Assembly: GCA_946413245.1 (NCBI GenBank)
Contig: CAMKJS010000003.1
Span: forward strand, 1 to 64,000
DNA: 64,000 bases
DNA from: an uncultured Clostridia bacterium
GTDB taxonomy: Bacteria > Bacillota > Clostridia > Christensenellales > Aristaeellaceae
Direction of reading: 5' to 3'
The notes under the pieces were generated by a model. It searched no databases. It worked only from the letters and a program-made list of their open reading frames with translations, and was not told the origin of the DNA. Within the stretch, counting starts at the first letter, position 1, and each line of letters starts with the position of its first letter. This document shows positions 8,962 through 18,434 of the stretch, piece after piece. A program made the position numbers and the translations under genes.

Positions 8962-10128
8962 ATGAAAAAAGCAGTTATTGTTGGTGGCAGCAACGGAATA
9001 GGTCTTGCTATTTGTAATAATCTAATTGCGAAAGGGTATTTTTTGGAGATTTGCGACAGAAGTATTCCGGAAGATGGGAAATTGGATACAAATAGTTTCC
9101 ACTTCAACTACTGTGATCTTTCTGTTTTCGATGAGTCTGTTTTTATTCCGTTGGCAGAAGATTTGGACGTTGATCTGCTGATGATTACAGCTGGTATAGG
9201 CCGTGTGGCGGATTTTCAAGCTCATCATTTGGTGGAAATTGATAAGATTATTACCGTTGACACGATTTCCACAATCAAGCTTATCCATATTTTCTATAGT
9301 CGCATTCTTAGTAAGAAAACTTTTTATGCTGGGGTTATGGGGAGTATAAGTGGTTGGATGTCTACACCGGCAGCAGCGGTTTATGCCGCCGCGAAAGCGG
9401 GGATTGTTCGTTTCATTGAATCTGTGAACATAGAACTGGAACTGGCCGGAACGGATAATCGTATTCTTGATGTTTCTCCTGCCTCTTTCAAGGGAAGCAA
9501 GTTCTATGGAGGAAAGAACGATCTGACGATTACAAGTCCGCTGGCGGATCAGATCATAGAGCACCTTTTTGCTCGTGATACTCGCTTTATCCCAGAGTAT
9601 GAAGAAACGTTTAAGGCTGTTCTGGAACGATACCATGACGATCCTCATGAGTATGGCCTGCACAGCTACCAATATAAAAAGGATTCCGGGCGAATTGATA
9701 ACAGCAAGAAAGTAAAAATCGGGTATTTGTCTGGCACTTTTGATTTGTTCCATGTTGGGCATCTTAATCTGCTTCGTCGTGCAAAAGAGCAATGTGATTA
9801 TCTTATAGTCGGAGTACACGAGAGCGGCAAGTGGAAAGGAAAAGAAACATTTATTCCGCTTGAGGAACGTAAAGCGATTGTTGGCGCTTGCAAATATGTA
9901 GATAAAGTCGTGGATTCCTGCAGAGAAGATTCCGATGCTTGGGATTTATGGCACTATGATAAATTGTTTGTTGGATCCGATTACAAGGGTACAGAAAGAT
10001 TCGTTCGTTATGAAGAGTATTTCAAGGATAAAGGCGTGGAAATTGTTTATTTTCCTTATACACAAGGAACAAGCAGTACACAAATCAGGAAAACGGTAAT
10101 GATGAAAACGAATGAAAACAAAGAATAA
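8962..10128 (+). CDS. Bifunctional SDR reductase-cytidylyltransferase
   Basis: A 388-aa fusion. Residues 1-235 are a short-chain dehydrogenase with the nucleotide-binding turn GGSNGIG (about 8-14) and catalytic Y-x-x-x-K as YAAAK (about 140-144). Residues 248-385 are a TagD-like cytidylyltransferase with GTFDLFHVGHLNLL (the HxGH motif, about 257-268) and a C-terminal GTSSTQIRKT resembling the RTxGISTT motif. Such a pair should reduce a phosphorylated keto-sugar to an alditol phosphate and activate it as a CDP-alditol; ribitol-5-P or glycerol-P are the known precedents. The exact substrate is not readable. A LicD-family transferase gene follows 12 nt later, completing a plausible synthesis-transfer route. 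An AGAAAGGACA ribosome site precedes the ATG. Confidence 0.8.
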   Translation: MKKAVIVGGSNGIGLAICNNLIAKGYFLEICDRSIPEDGKLDTNSFHFNYCDLSVFDESVFIPLAEDLDVDLLMITAGIGRVADFQAHHLVEIDKIITVDTISTIKLIHIFYSRILSKKTFYAGVMGSISGWMSTPAAAVYAAAKAGIVRFIESVNIELELAGTDNRILDVSPASFKGSKFYGGKNDLTITSPLADQIIEHLFARDTRFIPEYEETFKAVLERYHDDPHEYGLHSYQYKKDSGRIDNSKKVKIGYLSGTFDLFHVGHLNLLRRAKEQCDYLIVGVHESGKWKGKETFIPLEERKAIVGACKYVDKVVDSCREDSDAWDLWHYDKLFVGSDYKGTERFVRYEEYFKDKGVEIVYFPYTQGTSSTQIRKTVMMKTNENKE

Positions 10129-10140
10129 CGGAGACCAGCT

Positions 10141-10977
10141 ATGAGTAATATTGATTTGCTTCATCAGGTTGACTTGAACATTGTCAAAGAAGTTGTTTCG
10201 ATCTGTGAGAAATATGGACTCATCTATTATATGTTGGGTGGAACCATGCTTGGAGCGATTAGACATAAAGGGTTTATTCCGTGGGATGACGATATTGATT
10301 TGGGAATACCAAGAAAAGATTATGAACGATTCCTTCAGGTGGCCCCTAAAGAGTTATCTGCTAATTTAAAAGTAGTGAATTATCATACCGATCCTGAATA
10401 CCAGTATTATATTACCCGAATTCTTGATACAAAGACAAAGGTTGTTGAAGAACGGATAGGGAACGACAACAAATATACAAATGCATCCATTGATATTTTT
10501 CCTGTGGACGGCACACCAAACAATGCACTTTTAAGGGAAATATACTTTTTTCGCGTCCTTTATCATAGAGCTCTCATGTCGCTTTGTTACAAAGACTCTA
10601 TAGACAGAAAGCGCCCACGGGGTGGGGCTGAGAAGGTTCTTCTTTGGATAATGGAACGGATTCCTGTAGAGAAGATGACTACTCCGTATAAGCAAAAGGA
10701 AGCAATTGATAGACTTTTGCGTAAGCAAAAGATCGAAGGGGCAAAATATATAGGTAATATAATGGGCGCTTATCGAACGAGAGAAATAGTTCCGGCAGAA
10801 TTTTATGGTAAAGGTAAAATGTATCCTTTTGAAGACATAGAACTTCGAGGCATGGAGTTAGCTGATGAGTATTTGAAATATACATATGGGGAATATATGC
10901 AACTACCGCCAGAAAACAAGCGGAAAACACATTTTAAAATTTTAGAAATTGATGGCAAGGTGATAGAAAATGAATGA
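10141..10977 (+). CDS. LicD-family phosphotransferase
   Basis: A 278-aa LicD nucleotidyltransferase-fold protein. The signature is a helix ending YYMLGGTMLGAIRHKG followed by GFIPWDDDIDLGIPRKDY, where the G-T-x-L-G and D-D-D-I-D elements bind metal and substrate. LicD members move phosphocholine, ribitol phosphate or related groups from CDP-carriers to cell-surface glycans. Directly after a cytidylyltransferase fusion, a CDP-alditol donor is more likely than CDP-choline, since no choline kinase or choline transporter is nearby (inference). Its end overlaps the next ATG by 8 bp, indicating translational coupling. The domain sits in the cytoplasm; no signal peptide or membrane segment is visible. 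Confidence 0.88.
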   Translation: MSNIDLLHQVDLNIVKEVVSICEKYGLIYYMLGGTMLGAIRHKGFIPWDDDIDLGIPRKDYERFLQVAPKELSANLKVVNYHTDPEYQYYITRILDTKTKVVEERIGNDNKYTNASIDIFPVDGTPNNALLREIYFFRVLYHRALMSLCYKDSIDRKRPRGGAEKVLLWIMERIPVEKMTTPYKQKEAIDRLLRKQKIEGAKYIGNIMGAYRTREIVPAEFYGKGKMYPFEDIELRGMELADEYLKYTYGEYMQLPPENKRKTHFKILEIDGKVIENE

Positions 10978-12007
10978 ACGATATGATAACTTGGATGGCT
11001 TGAGGACTATATCCTGTATAGGTATCATTGCTATGCACGTAAAGGCAAATGCTGATTATCAGATTTCAGGATATGTTTTTGACTCAATTATTCCATCCTG
11101 GTCATTATTTGTTTATTTGTTTTTGTTAATTAGTGGATTCGGGATGTTCTGTGGGTATTATGAGAGATTTCGGAATAATACAGTTGATGTGAATCAGTTT
11201 TATCAAAAGCGCTATAAAAAAATACTTCCTTTCTTTTTGTCTTTAATTATTATAGATGTAATTATAGAACATTCGGTCACACATATCATTGAGGGTTTAA
11301 CAGAAGCCACCCTTGTCTTTGGGCTTCTGCCTAATAATCAGCCAAATGTAATAGGTGTTGCATGGACACTTGGTGTAATCTTTCTTTTTTATATGCTATT
11401 CCCATTTTTCGTTTGGCTATGCTGGAATAAGAAGAGAGCGTGGTTTGGTTTTATTGTCTCTATTATAATAAATATCTTCTGTGATATTTATTTCTTTACG
11501 GACAAGTTTGTTGTTTCAGATTTTGCCCCTCGACATAACTTTTTATATTGTGCTCCCTTTTTTATTGGAGGGGGCATAATCTATCTGTACAAAAAAGAAA
11601 TCAAAGAGTTCGTTAAACAAAAAAGATGGATGTGCCTTACAGGGTGTATAACAATATCAATTCTTTATTATGCTTTAGCTCATCCTAATATTGATATAAA
11701 TCGCCCTGGCCCAATACTTTTAATTGTTTTTATACCATGGCTGTGCTATGCTATTTCTGTTAATAGTAGGATTCTCAGCAACAAAGCAATGAAATACCTG
11801 AGTGGAATAAGTCTGGAACTATACTTGGCACAAATGGTTGTTTTTAGAGCAATTGAAAAAATAAAGTGCCTATATCTCTTTGGTACAGGATGGATTAGTT
11901 TCATTATAGTATTATTTGGAATGGTTGTTGGATTGATTGTTTTTATCGAAATTTGGAAAAAACTGTGGATGGTTATTGAGAAAAGAATACTAAGATTTGG
12001 GGAATAA
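10970..12007 (+). CDS. Acyltransferase 3 family membrane protein
   Basis: A 345-aa integral membrane O-acyltransferase (OafA/WecH type). It starts NLDGLRTISCIGIIAMHVKA; the R and the conserved His of helix 1 are the family's functional residues. About ten hydrophobic segments follow. Members decorate polysaccharides with O-acetyl or other acyl groups across the membrane. It overlaps licD by 8 bp, is AT-rich like its neighbours and is followed after 4 nt by the next glycosyltransferase start. The sugar it modifies is unknown. A second acyltransferase lies at 18648. Confidence 0.88.
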   Translation: MNERYDNLDGLRTISCIGIIAMHVKANADYQISGYVFDSIIPSWSLFVYLFLLISGFGMFCGYYERFRNNTVDVNQFYQKRYKKILPFFLSLIIIDVIIEHSVTHIIEGLTEATLVFGLLPNNQPNVIGVAWTLGVIFLFYMLFPFFVWLCWNKKRAWFGFIVSIIINIFCDIYFFTDKFVVSDFAPRHNFLYCAPFFIGGGIIYLYKKEIKEFVKQKRWMCLTGCITISILYYALAHPNIDINRPGPILLIVFIPWLCYAISVNSRILSNKAMKYLSGISLELYLAQMVVFRAIEKIKCLYLFGTGWISFIIVLFGMVVGLIVFIEIWKKLWMVIEKRILRFGE

Positions 12008-12011
12008 AAAA

Positions 12012-13175
12012 ATGGCGAAAATATTGTTTATAAGATCAACCCCATATGATGAAGATTTGAATGGATATAATGTTCAAGGGGTAGGCATAGCAAAAGCTTT
12101 CTGTACACTTGGACATGATTGTGATTATTTGAATTTCCATAAAACAAAGGAAGATATCATTGATCTATGCGAAATAAATGGTCATAAGGCGAGGGTTATT
12201 CTAACAAAACGCATCAGGTTACTAAGAACAGGGATATCCTTAAAAGCATTAAAATCAAGCTTTTTATCGCAATATGATATTGTAATCTGTCGAGAGTACA
12301 ATCAATTGATGACGCATCTTATTGCGAGGAAACATTCGAATACATCCATGTATTCCGGACCATACTGGAACATGTTTATGATTCCCTTCTTTTCTTCTAT
12401 TTATGATTTTTTATTTACAAAAAAGATGAACACAGAGCTAAGATGTAAGTTCGTAAAATCACAACTGGCTCAAAAGTTCCTTGAAGCGAAAGGATACACT
12501 GATCTGGTTGATGTAGGTGTGGGATTGGATATAACACGGTTCGACAATGTTGGATGTAAAGAGACAACGACCGAACTCGTTGATTATATGCAGAAGAATA
12601 GATGTATATTATATATAGGTACACTTGATGCAAACAAGAATATATCCTTCATTATTGATGTATATGCTAAAGTCCTTGAAAACGCCCCTGATGTAAAGCT
12701 GATACTTGTTGGAAAGAGCAAGCAATCGTATAAAAATAAATTGAGAGGGAAGAGTGATAAATCGTATTATGATGAACTCATTCAGACAGTTCCTGAATAT
12801 ATACAAAAGAATATAAAACATATAGAAAGAATCGATAATCCGCAGCTCCAGTTTATTTATCCATTGGCTAAAGCTTTTATCCTGCCTTCAATTCATGAGA
12901 TTTTTGGAATGGTAATGTTGGAAGCGATGTACTTTGGTGCACCTGTTATTACTAGCTGCAATGGTGGTTCATCTACATTGATCAAAGATGAACGATTTGG
13001 AAAGATGATAAAAGAATACAACCCATCTTTGTGGGCGGATGGAATTCTTGAATACTTGAACAATGATGACTATACTAAACTCGTAATAAATAATTGCAAA
13101 AGACTAATTCGGGAAAAGTATACTTGGGAATCTATTACTGCAAAAATGATGGAATGCATAAACAACGTGAAATAA
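12012..13175 (+). CDS. GT4 family glycosyltransferase
   Basis: A 387-aa GT-B glycosyltransferase. The N-terminal half starts AKILFIRSTPYDEDLNGYN. The C-terminal half has the donor-site glycine loop region CILYIGTLDANKN and the E-x7-E motif as EIFGMVMLEAMYFGAP. Start 12012 is chosen because GGGGAA precedes it by about 9 nt; the ATG at 11997 would overlap the previous gene. Acceptor and donor are not predictable. It lies inside the AT-rich cassette and ends 18 nt before the UDP-sugar dehydrogenase gene, so all these genes form one transcription unit. Confidence 0.87.
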   Translation: MAKILFIRSTPYDEDLNGYNVQGVGIAKAFCTLGHDCDYLNFHKTKEDIIDLCEINGHKARVILTKRIRLLRTGISLKALKSSFLSQYDIVICREYNQLMTHLIARKHSNTSMYSGPYWNMFMIPFFSSIYDFLFTKKMNTELRCKFVKSQLAQKFLEAKGYTDLVDVGVGLDITRFDNVGCKETTTELVDYMQKNRCILYIGTLDANKNISFIIDVYAKVLENAPDVKLILVGKSKQSYKNKLRGKSDKSYYDELIQTVPEYIQKNIKHIERIDNPQLQFIYPLAKAFILPSIHEIFGMVMLEAMYFGAPVITSCNGGSSTLIKDERFGKMIKEYNPSLWADGILEYLNNDDYTKLVINNCKRLIREKYTWESITAKMMECINNVK

Positions 13176-13193
13176 TATAGGGAGGAAACGCAT

Positions 13194-14516
13194 ATGAAGC
13201 TTTATGAAAAACTTCTCAACAAGACAGAATCTCTTTCTCTGGTAGGACTTGGATATGTAGGTATGCCAATTGCTCATGCATTTGGGAAAAAGGGGATTAA
13301 TGTTATTGGTTTTGATTTAAATAAAGAAAAAATTGAATTGTATAAATCCGGTATAGATCCAACTAAAGAAGTTGGGGACGAAGAGATTAAAAAAACGAAC
13401 ATTATATTTACATCTGATGAAAAAGATTTACAAAAAGCGAAATTTCATATTGTGGCTGTCCCGACCCCGGTAAATACAGATCACACTCCTGACTTAACTC
13501 CAGTTATTAGTGCGTCTGAGATTCTTGGTAGAAATCTCACGGTTGGCTCTATTGTAGTTTATGAGTCCACAGTTTATCCGGGATGTACAGAACATGTTTG
13601 CATACCAATTCTTGAAAAAGAAAGTGGATTAAAATGTGGTGTGGATTTCAAAATAGGATATAGTCCTGAACGCATTAATCCTGGTGATAAAGTACATAGA
13701 CTTGAAAATATTCATAAAATCGTGTCCGGTATGGATGCGGAGAGTCTGGAAGAAATTAAAGCTGTGTACGATCTTGTAATAGAAGTTGGAACTCATCCAG
13801 TTTCCAATATTCGAACAGCTGAAGCTGTAAAGGTTGTAGAAAACAGTCAGCGCGATATAAATATTGCTTTTATGAATGAGCTCGCAATGGTATTCGATCG
13901 AATGGATATTGATACAAATGAAGTCGTAGATGGTATGAATACGAAATGGAATGCCCTTGGATTCCGTCCTGGACTTGTTGGTGGCCATTGTATTGGTGTG
14001 GATCCATATTACTTTACTTACGAAGCAGAAAAACTTGGTTATCATAGTCAGATTATTCTCAATGGCCGAATTGTGAATGATAGTATGGGAGCATATATTG
14101 CGGATACGGCTATAAGAAAAATGATAGAAGCCGGACAAGCCCCTAAGAAGAGTAAAGTAGTTATTTTGGGATTAACATTTAAGGAAAACTGTCCAGATAC
14201 ACGGAACAGTAAAGTTGATGATATTATTAAGCAACTACATAAATATGGAATTACGCCAGTTGTTGTTGATCCTTGGGCGTCAGAGCGCGATGCTTTGCAC
14301 GAATATGGAGTAAAGTTAACAGCTATGGAAAAAGTAGCAGACGCAGATTGCGTGATCGTGGCAGTAGCGCATAATGAATTCCGCGAAATGCCTTTATCAA
14401 GCATAAAGAAATTGTTTAAAAATGTTTCCGATGGTGAAAAGGTAATCATCGATGTCAAAGGAATATATCAAGTAAAAGACTTAATTAAGTCAGGATTAGT
14501 ATGGTGGAGACTATAA
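13194..14516 (+). CDS. UDP-HexNAc/UDP-glucose dehydrogenase family (TviB/WbpA-like)
   Basis: A 440-aa nucleotide-sugar dehydrogenase that oxidises C6 of a UDP-sugar to a uronic acid using two NAD+. Three domains are evident: NAD-binding with GLGYVGMPIAHAFG (about 19-32); a central helical domain with YESTVYPGC; and a UDP-binding C-terminal domain with TFKENCPDTRNSK. The catalytic cysteine is in GGHCIGVDPYY (about residue 265). The sequence style (VPTPVNTDHTPDL, SPERINPGD) is that of the TviB/VipA/WbpO group acting on UDP-GlcNAc or UDP-GalNAc rather than UDP-Glc. An acidic residue in the polysaccharide is therefore likely. GGGAGGAAA precedes the ATG. Confidence 0.9.
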   Translation: MKLYEKLLNKTESLSLVGLGYVGMPIAHAFGKKGINVIGFDLNKEKIELYKSGIDPTKEVGDEEIKKTNIIFTSDEKDLQKAKFHIVAVPTPVNTDHTPDLTPVISASEILGRNLTVGSIVVYESTVYPGCTEHVCIPILEKESGLKCGVDFKIGYSPERINPGDKVHRLENIHKIVSGMDAESLEEIKAVYDLVIEVGTHPVSNIRTAEAVKVVENSQRDINIAFMNELAMVFDRMDIDTNEVVDGMNTKWNALGFRPGLVGGHCIGVDPYYFTYEAEKLGYHSQIILNGRIVNDSMGAYIADTAIRKMIEAGQAPKKSKVVILGLTFKENCPDTRNSKVDDIIKQLHKYGITPVVVDPWASERDALHEYGVKLTAMEKVADADCVIVAVAHNEFREMPLSSIKKLFKNVSDGEKVIIDVKGIYQVKDLIKSGLVWWRL

Positions 14517-14627
14517 AAAAATAAGGAATTTTAAATATTTAGATAATCATTTTTGGTAATTGGTGTTTTACTCAAGCGTTTTGAATCTGTGTTGGACCAT
14601 TCTATGGGTTATATATGAGGTATATGT

Positions 14628-15740
14628 ATGAAGGTACTAATGATAGAGCACTTTCTACCATTTAATAGTTATTCAAAAGAGCTGTCTAAATCGTTAAGCA
14701 AATTAGTTAATCTAACTGTCTTAACAAAGAGGAATTATGTGGATGATGGAAAAGTAAACTGGAACGTTAAACCGTGTTTGAATATTGCCGATTCGAAGAA
14801 TAAATTTTATACTGCGATAACTATGATTATTGCATGGATATATATTATCAAGGAATTACTCTTCGGGGGATATGAAATAGTTCATGTACAGACATTTCAT
14901 TCACGAGCTATAGAAATGTTTATTTATAAACACTTAGCAAAGGGCAGGCTTGTGTATACAGTACACAACATACTCCCTCACGAATCTTCAGGAAAAGAAA
15001 AAGAACAGTATAAGAAATGGTATCAAAGTTGTGATTTACTAATTGTTCATAATTTATATTGCAAAGACTTACTTGAACATGAATATGGAATTTCAAACAA
15101 AATATGTATTATGCCATTTGGTGTATATGAATTGAATAAACAATATGCAAAAACAAAAGAAGAAAAAACTCATAAAGAACTAATACAATTTGGTTCAATA
15201 CGAAAATACAAGGGGATAGATATTTTAATTCAAGCAATTGCGGAATTAGACGAGAAAATAAAGGATAAAATCCATGTAACTATTGTTGGAAAACAATACA
15301 AAAAACTGGATCCAACTGATTACAAAAAGATGATAAGTGACAGGAATCTTGAAAGCATTATTTCATTTAATCCAGACAGAATAAGTGATGAAGAGTTGTT
15401 TTCTATGATTTCCAATTCAGATGGTTGTGTTTTTCCCTATAGAAATATTTATGGAAGCAGTGCAATTATGATGGCATATGCATTTGACAAACCTGTCATA
15501 GTAAGTGATATTCCGACTTTTATCGAAGAGACAAATAATTGCAAAACGGGATTAAAATTCCGCAGCGAGGATATCACTAGTCTTAGAGATTCCATTATTG
15601 AATTTCTGAATTTGGATGAACATGATCTAGAAGGTTTTCAAGCAGAAATAAAAAAGCTGGTAAAGGAAAAGTATAATTGGGAGAATTCCTCAAAGATTTT
15701 AAAAGATGCATATTCTCAGATAATTGAAAAGTTGAAATAA
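14628..15740 (+). CDS. GT4 family glycosyltransferase
   Basis: A 370-aa GT-B protein. The N-terminal acceptor domain runs MKVLMIEHFLPFNSYS to GRLVYTVHNILPHESSG. The C-terminal donor domain has QFGSIRKYKGIDILIQA and a C-terminal FPYRNIYGSSAIMMAYAFD region in place of the classical E-x7-E, as in several capsule glycosyltransferases. A GAGGTAT site precedes the ATG. About 110 nt separate it from the dehydrogenase gene and hold no gene. The truncated IS66 element starts only 25 nt after its stop. Specificity is unknown. Confidence 0.83.
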   Translation: MKVLMIEHFLPFNSYSKELSKSLSKLVNLTVLTKRNYVDDGKVNWNVKPCLNIADSKNKFYTAITMIIAWIYIIKELLFGGYEIVHVQTFHSRAIEMFIYKHLAKGRLVYTVHNILPHESSGKEKEQYKKWYQSCDLLIVHNLYCKDLLEHEYGISNKICIMPFGVYELNKQYAKTKEEKTHKELIQFGSIRKYKGIDILIQAIAELDEKIKDKIHVTIVGKQYKKLDPTDYKKMISDRNLESIISFNPDRISDEELFSMISNSDGCVFPYRNIYGSSAIMMAYAFDKPVIVSDIPTFIEETNNCKTGLKFRSEDITSLRDSIIEFLNLDEHDLEGFQAEIKKLVKEKYNWENSSKILKDAYSQIIEKLK

Positions 15741-15756
15741 TCAATGCTATCTTATT

Positions 15757-15764
15757 ATGCTTTT
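15757..15764. repeat. 8-bp target-site duplication, left copy (ATGCTTTT)
   Basis: ATGCTTTT stands immediately before the IS66 left end and is repeated at 17114-17121 immediately after the right end. Eight base pairs is the duplication length known for the IS66 family, so the insertion borders are certain within a few bases. Confidence 0.88.
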
Positions 15765-17113
15765 GTAACTGTTCAGCCGTAGGTTAGAAAGTATCAAAAG
15801 ATCGATTTTCCAAAAAGATTCCAAAACCCGAGTGTCGAATACTTCTATTATAAGGGAATCAAGGGATGGAGGTGTTTGAATGGATCAGTCCGAACTGATG
15901 CAGACGCTGATTGGACAGATCCGCATTCTGAACGAATCGAACGCCGCCAAGGATACCCAGATAACTGCACTGACGGAACAAGTAGCCAAGCTGACTGCTC
16001 TGATAGAGGAACTGACGCGTAAGAAGAACAGCAATAATATTCCAAGCCGCCGCCCGAAGGACGACTGGAGAGACCTGCTCCCAAGAGCCTTCGCGGGAAG
16101 AGCGGAAAGAAACAAGGTGGACAGCCGGGACATAAAGGAACTGGGATGAAGCTTGACCGAGAACCGGATCAAGTTGAGGAATATGTTCCCGATAAATGCA
16201 AGAAGTGTCCGCAGTTCGGCCAGTGCAAGATGAAGTGTTGCGACACGCGCTATGAGTATGAGGTTCAAGTTGATACGAAACTCATTGCTCACAAAGAGAT
16301 GGGCTGTATATGCCCCTCTCGGGAGAGAGACCCCAGGGTGATTTTCCGGCAGGAAATACCGGAAGCAAGCAATACGGTGCAGGGGTGTTCGTGTTGGTGA
16401 ATACACTCCTGACGGTAGGCTACGCGAGAGTGGACCGAACAAAGAAGTTGCTATCCTGCTTGAGAATTCCAATTAGTACTGGTGCAATCCAGAATATGCT
16501 GGGTAGAGCAGCTGCGGCAGTAGTGGAACCAGTTGATAGGATTAAAGATCAGATTTCCGGCAAGGATGTAGTCAGTTTTGACGAAACCGGACTCCGCGCA
16601 GCTGGTTCCCTCCATTGGCTTCATTGCGCCTGCAGTGGTCTATGGCGCTTCTACACCGTGCATAAGAAACGTGGTGAGGAAGGAATGGAAGCCATGGGTA
16701 TACTTCCCGGATTTACGGGAGTAGCCGTCCATGATTTCTGGTCCTCCTACAAGAAGTTAAAGGCTGTAATCCACGCAATGTGTTGCCAGCATCTTGAATG
16801 CGAACTGGTATATGCCGAGAAACCAGAAACCAGAAGTGGGCTGGGAAGCTCCGTAAGCTACTGCAGGGGATGTGCCATGCCAAGAACCAACTGATGGCGG
16901 AAGGCAGAACGTTCTTCACGGAAGAAGAATTGCAGCAATAACTGAAACAATATGACCGTATGGTTGCCAAGGGACTGGCAGCAAATCCGCTGCCGGAACG
17001 GAAACCGGGAAAGCGAGGGCAGTTGAGGAAAGGAAAGATACGCTGCCTTCTGAAAGACTGCGCAATGGCATTGCTCTTTCGCTGGACGAATCATGGCAGG
17101 ACTGAACAGTTAC
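15765..17113 (+). mobile_element. IS66-family element, internally decayed
   Basis: A 1349-bp element with matching ends. The left end GTAACTGTTCAGCC (15765 on) is the reverse complement of the right end, which finishes CTGAACAGTTAC (17113), and 8-bp direct repeats flank both. Normal IS66 elements are about 2.5 kb with tnpA, tnpB and tnpC. Only a damaged tnpC remains, so this is a deleted, non-autonomous copy, inserted between a glycosyltransferase and the wzy gene. Confidence 0.88.
15880..17100 (+). pseudogene. IS66 transposase TnpC, frameshifted remnant
   Basis: The reading frame can be followed in pieces. The N-terminal leucine-zipper-like helix ends KKNSNN (15880-16035). A shift leads to the basic stretch KKQGGQPGHKGTGMKLD. 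The zinc-finger region CKKCPQFGQCKMKCC follows (16146-16310), then another shift into VSFDETGLRAAGSLHWLH and AVHDFWSSYKKL, the first two acidic residues of the DDE domain. Further shifts come near 16840 and an in-frame stop at 16938-16940. The C-terminal segment with the third acidic residue (NNQAERD type) is missing. The protein cannot be functional. Confidence 0.85.
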
Positions 17114-17121
17114 ATGCTTTT
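17114..17121. repeat. 8-bp target-site duplication, right copy (ATGCTTTT)
   Basis: Exact copy of 15757-15764, directly following the IS66 right inverted repeat. Confidence 0.88.
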
Positions 17122-17233
17122 TATGGTTTGCACGAGAAAAGACGTGAGAATTTCATAGATTATTTCTTTGATATACCGTGGCATTTATTATTCCAGCCTT
17201 ATTGGGCTGAAACTGATTAGGAAAGCGAATGAT

Positions 17234-18418
17234 ATGAACTGCATGAGAAGTATGCGCCAATTTACGTATTATGATATCGGGTATTTTTTGGCAATATGTG
17301 GTTATATGGTTCAAATATCATTTATAAAAGGAGCCCGATATATTTCACTGGTGCTAGAAATATGTGCAATTCTGATTTTTATTGCTGTGACAATAAGAAA
17401 AAGAGAAAAGTTTCGAGTATTAGTATGGTATTTTTTGATTTTATCGTTATTTGCTATATCAGCTATCCGATTAAGAGATGCTACATTTATAATAATAATT
17501 GTAACAACATTTGCCTATCGCGGTAATGACTTCGACAACTTGGTAAGAAAAGACATGTATTTCCATCTGCTTGGGTTATTAGCAGTTGTTGCATTATATT
17601 TTGCTGGACTGGTGGAAAGCAGAGACTTAGTCAATGATGGTGAAATACGGCATTCACTCGGTTTCTCCCATCCCAATAATTTAGGAGCGGTTTTATTCTG
17701 TATCGCAGGTGATTATTTTTACTTCCACTATAAGAAGAATAAATTGACTTCATATTTCTTCTATATCTTTTTAGTCGCTTTTTGCTGGTTTATACCAAGA
17801 AGCAGGACATGTGCGTTATTAATTTCATTTATGACAATAGTTGGGTTATTTGTTGGGCTATTTAAGCGTAAGCATAAAAAAATAGAAAAACTTATATTAT
17901 ATATTTCTACTTCCTTGTTCTTTGTTTTTCCATTTATATCATACTATTTTCCTATGCAATATGGATCAGGAAAAACTTGGATTAGTCAAATTGATACATT
18001 ACTATCGCATAGAATATATTTGTCACATATTGCTCTAGAAAAATATCAAATGCATCTATTTGGCAATATAATACAAACTCAAAAGTATATCAATGCTATT
18101 AACGTGGCCACAGAAGATAGAAATCTAATTGATAATGCATATGTATATATTGGACTAAATTTTGGCATAATCGCATTGCTTTTTCTTTTAGGGATTATGT
18201 TATTTATATATATATATGCATTAAGAAAAGAGAAGCAGCAAATTTGTTATTGCATATTGTTTGTTTTGATTTATGCGATTACAGAACAACGGGCTTTTAA
18301 TATAGGAGTAAATATTTTTGTAATATATTTTCTTACAGCACTTCAAAAGAATAAGCCTGATTTCAATGTCTCATATCACAAGTTTATTCAGTATCAAATG
18401 TTTCAAAAATCAATATAG
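17234..18418 (+). CDS. O-antigen/capsule repeat-unit polymerase (Wzy-like)
   Basis: A 394-aa very hydrophobic protein with about ten to twelve membrane segments. Its larger extracytoplasmic loops contain GEIRHSLGFSHPNNLGAVLF and PRSRTCALL, patterns common in Wzy polymerases (R-x-x-x-G-F-x-H-P-N-x-x-G). Wzy joins undecaprenyl-linked repeat units outside the membrane. Identification rests on topology, the GFxHPN motif and context with Wzx and an initiating transferase, because Wzy proteins share little sequence. ATG 17234 is preferred to 17168 because AGGAAAG lies 9 nt upstream; the earlier ATG overlaps the IS66 border region. Very AT-rich. Confidence 0.78.
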   Translation: MNCMRSMRQFTYYDIGYFLAICGYMVQISFIKGARYISLVLEICAILIFIAVTIRKREKFRVLVWYFLILSLFAISAIRLRDATFIIIIVTTFAYRGNDFDNLVRKDMYFHLLGLLAVVALYFAGLVESRDLVNDGEIRHSLGFSHPNNLGAVLFCIAGDYFYFHYKKNKLTSYFFYIFLVAFCWFIPRSRTCALLISFMTIVGLFVGLFKRKHKKIEKLILYISTSLFFVFPFISYYFPMQYGSGKTWISQIDTLLSHRIYLSHIALEKYQMHLFGNIIQTQKYINAINVATEDRNLIDNAYVYIGLNFGIIALLFLLGIMLFIYIYALRKEKQQICYCILFVLIYAITEQRAFNIGVNIFVIYFLTALQKNKPDFNVSYHKFIQYQMFQKSI

Positions 18419-18434
18419 CGTCGTTAGTGAACAA

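Noticed and set aside
10141-10977. LicD as a phosphocholine transferase
   Set aside because: No choline kinase, choline importer or LicC-like gene is nearby, while a TagD-like fusion gene is directly upstream.
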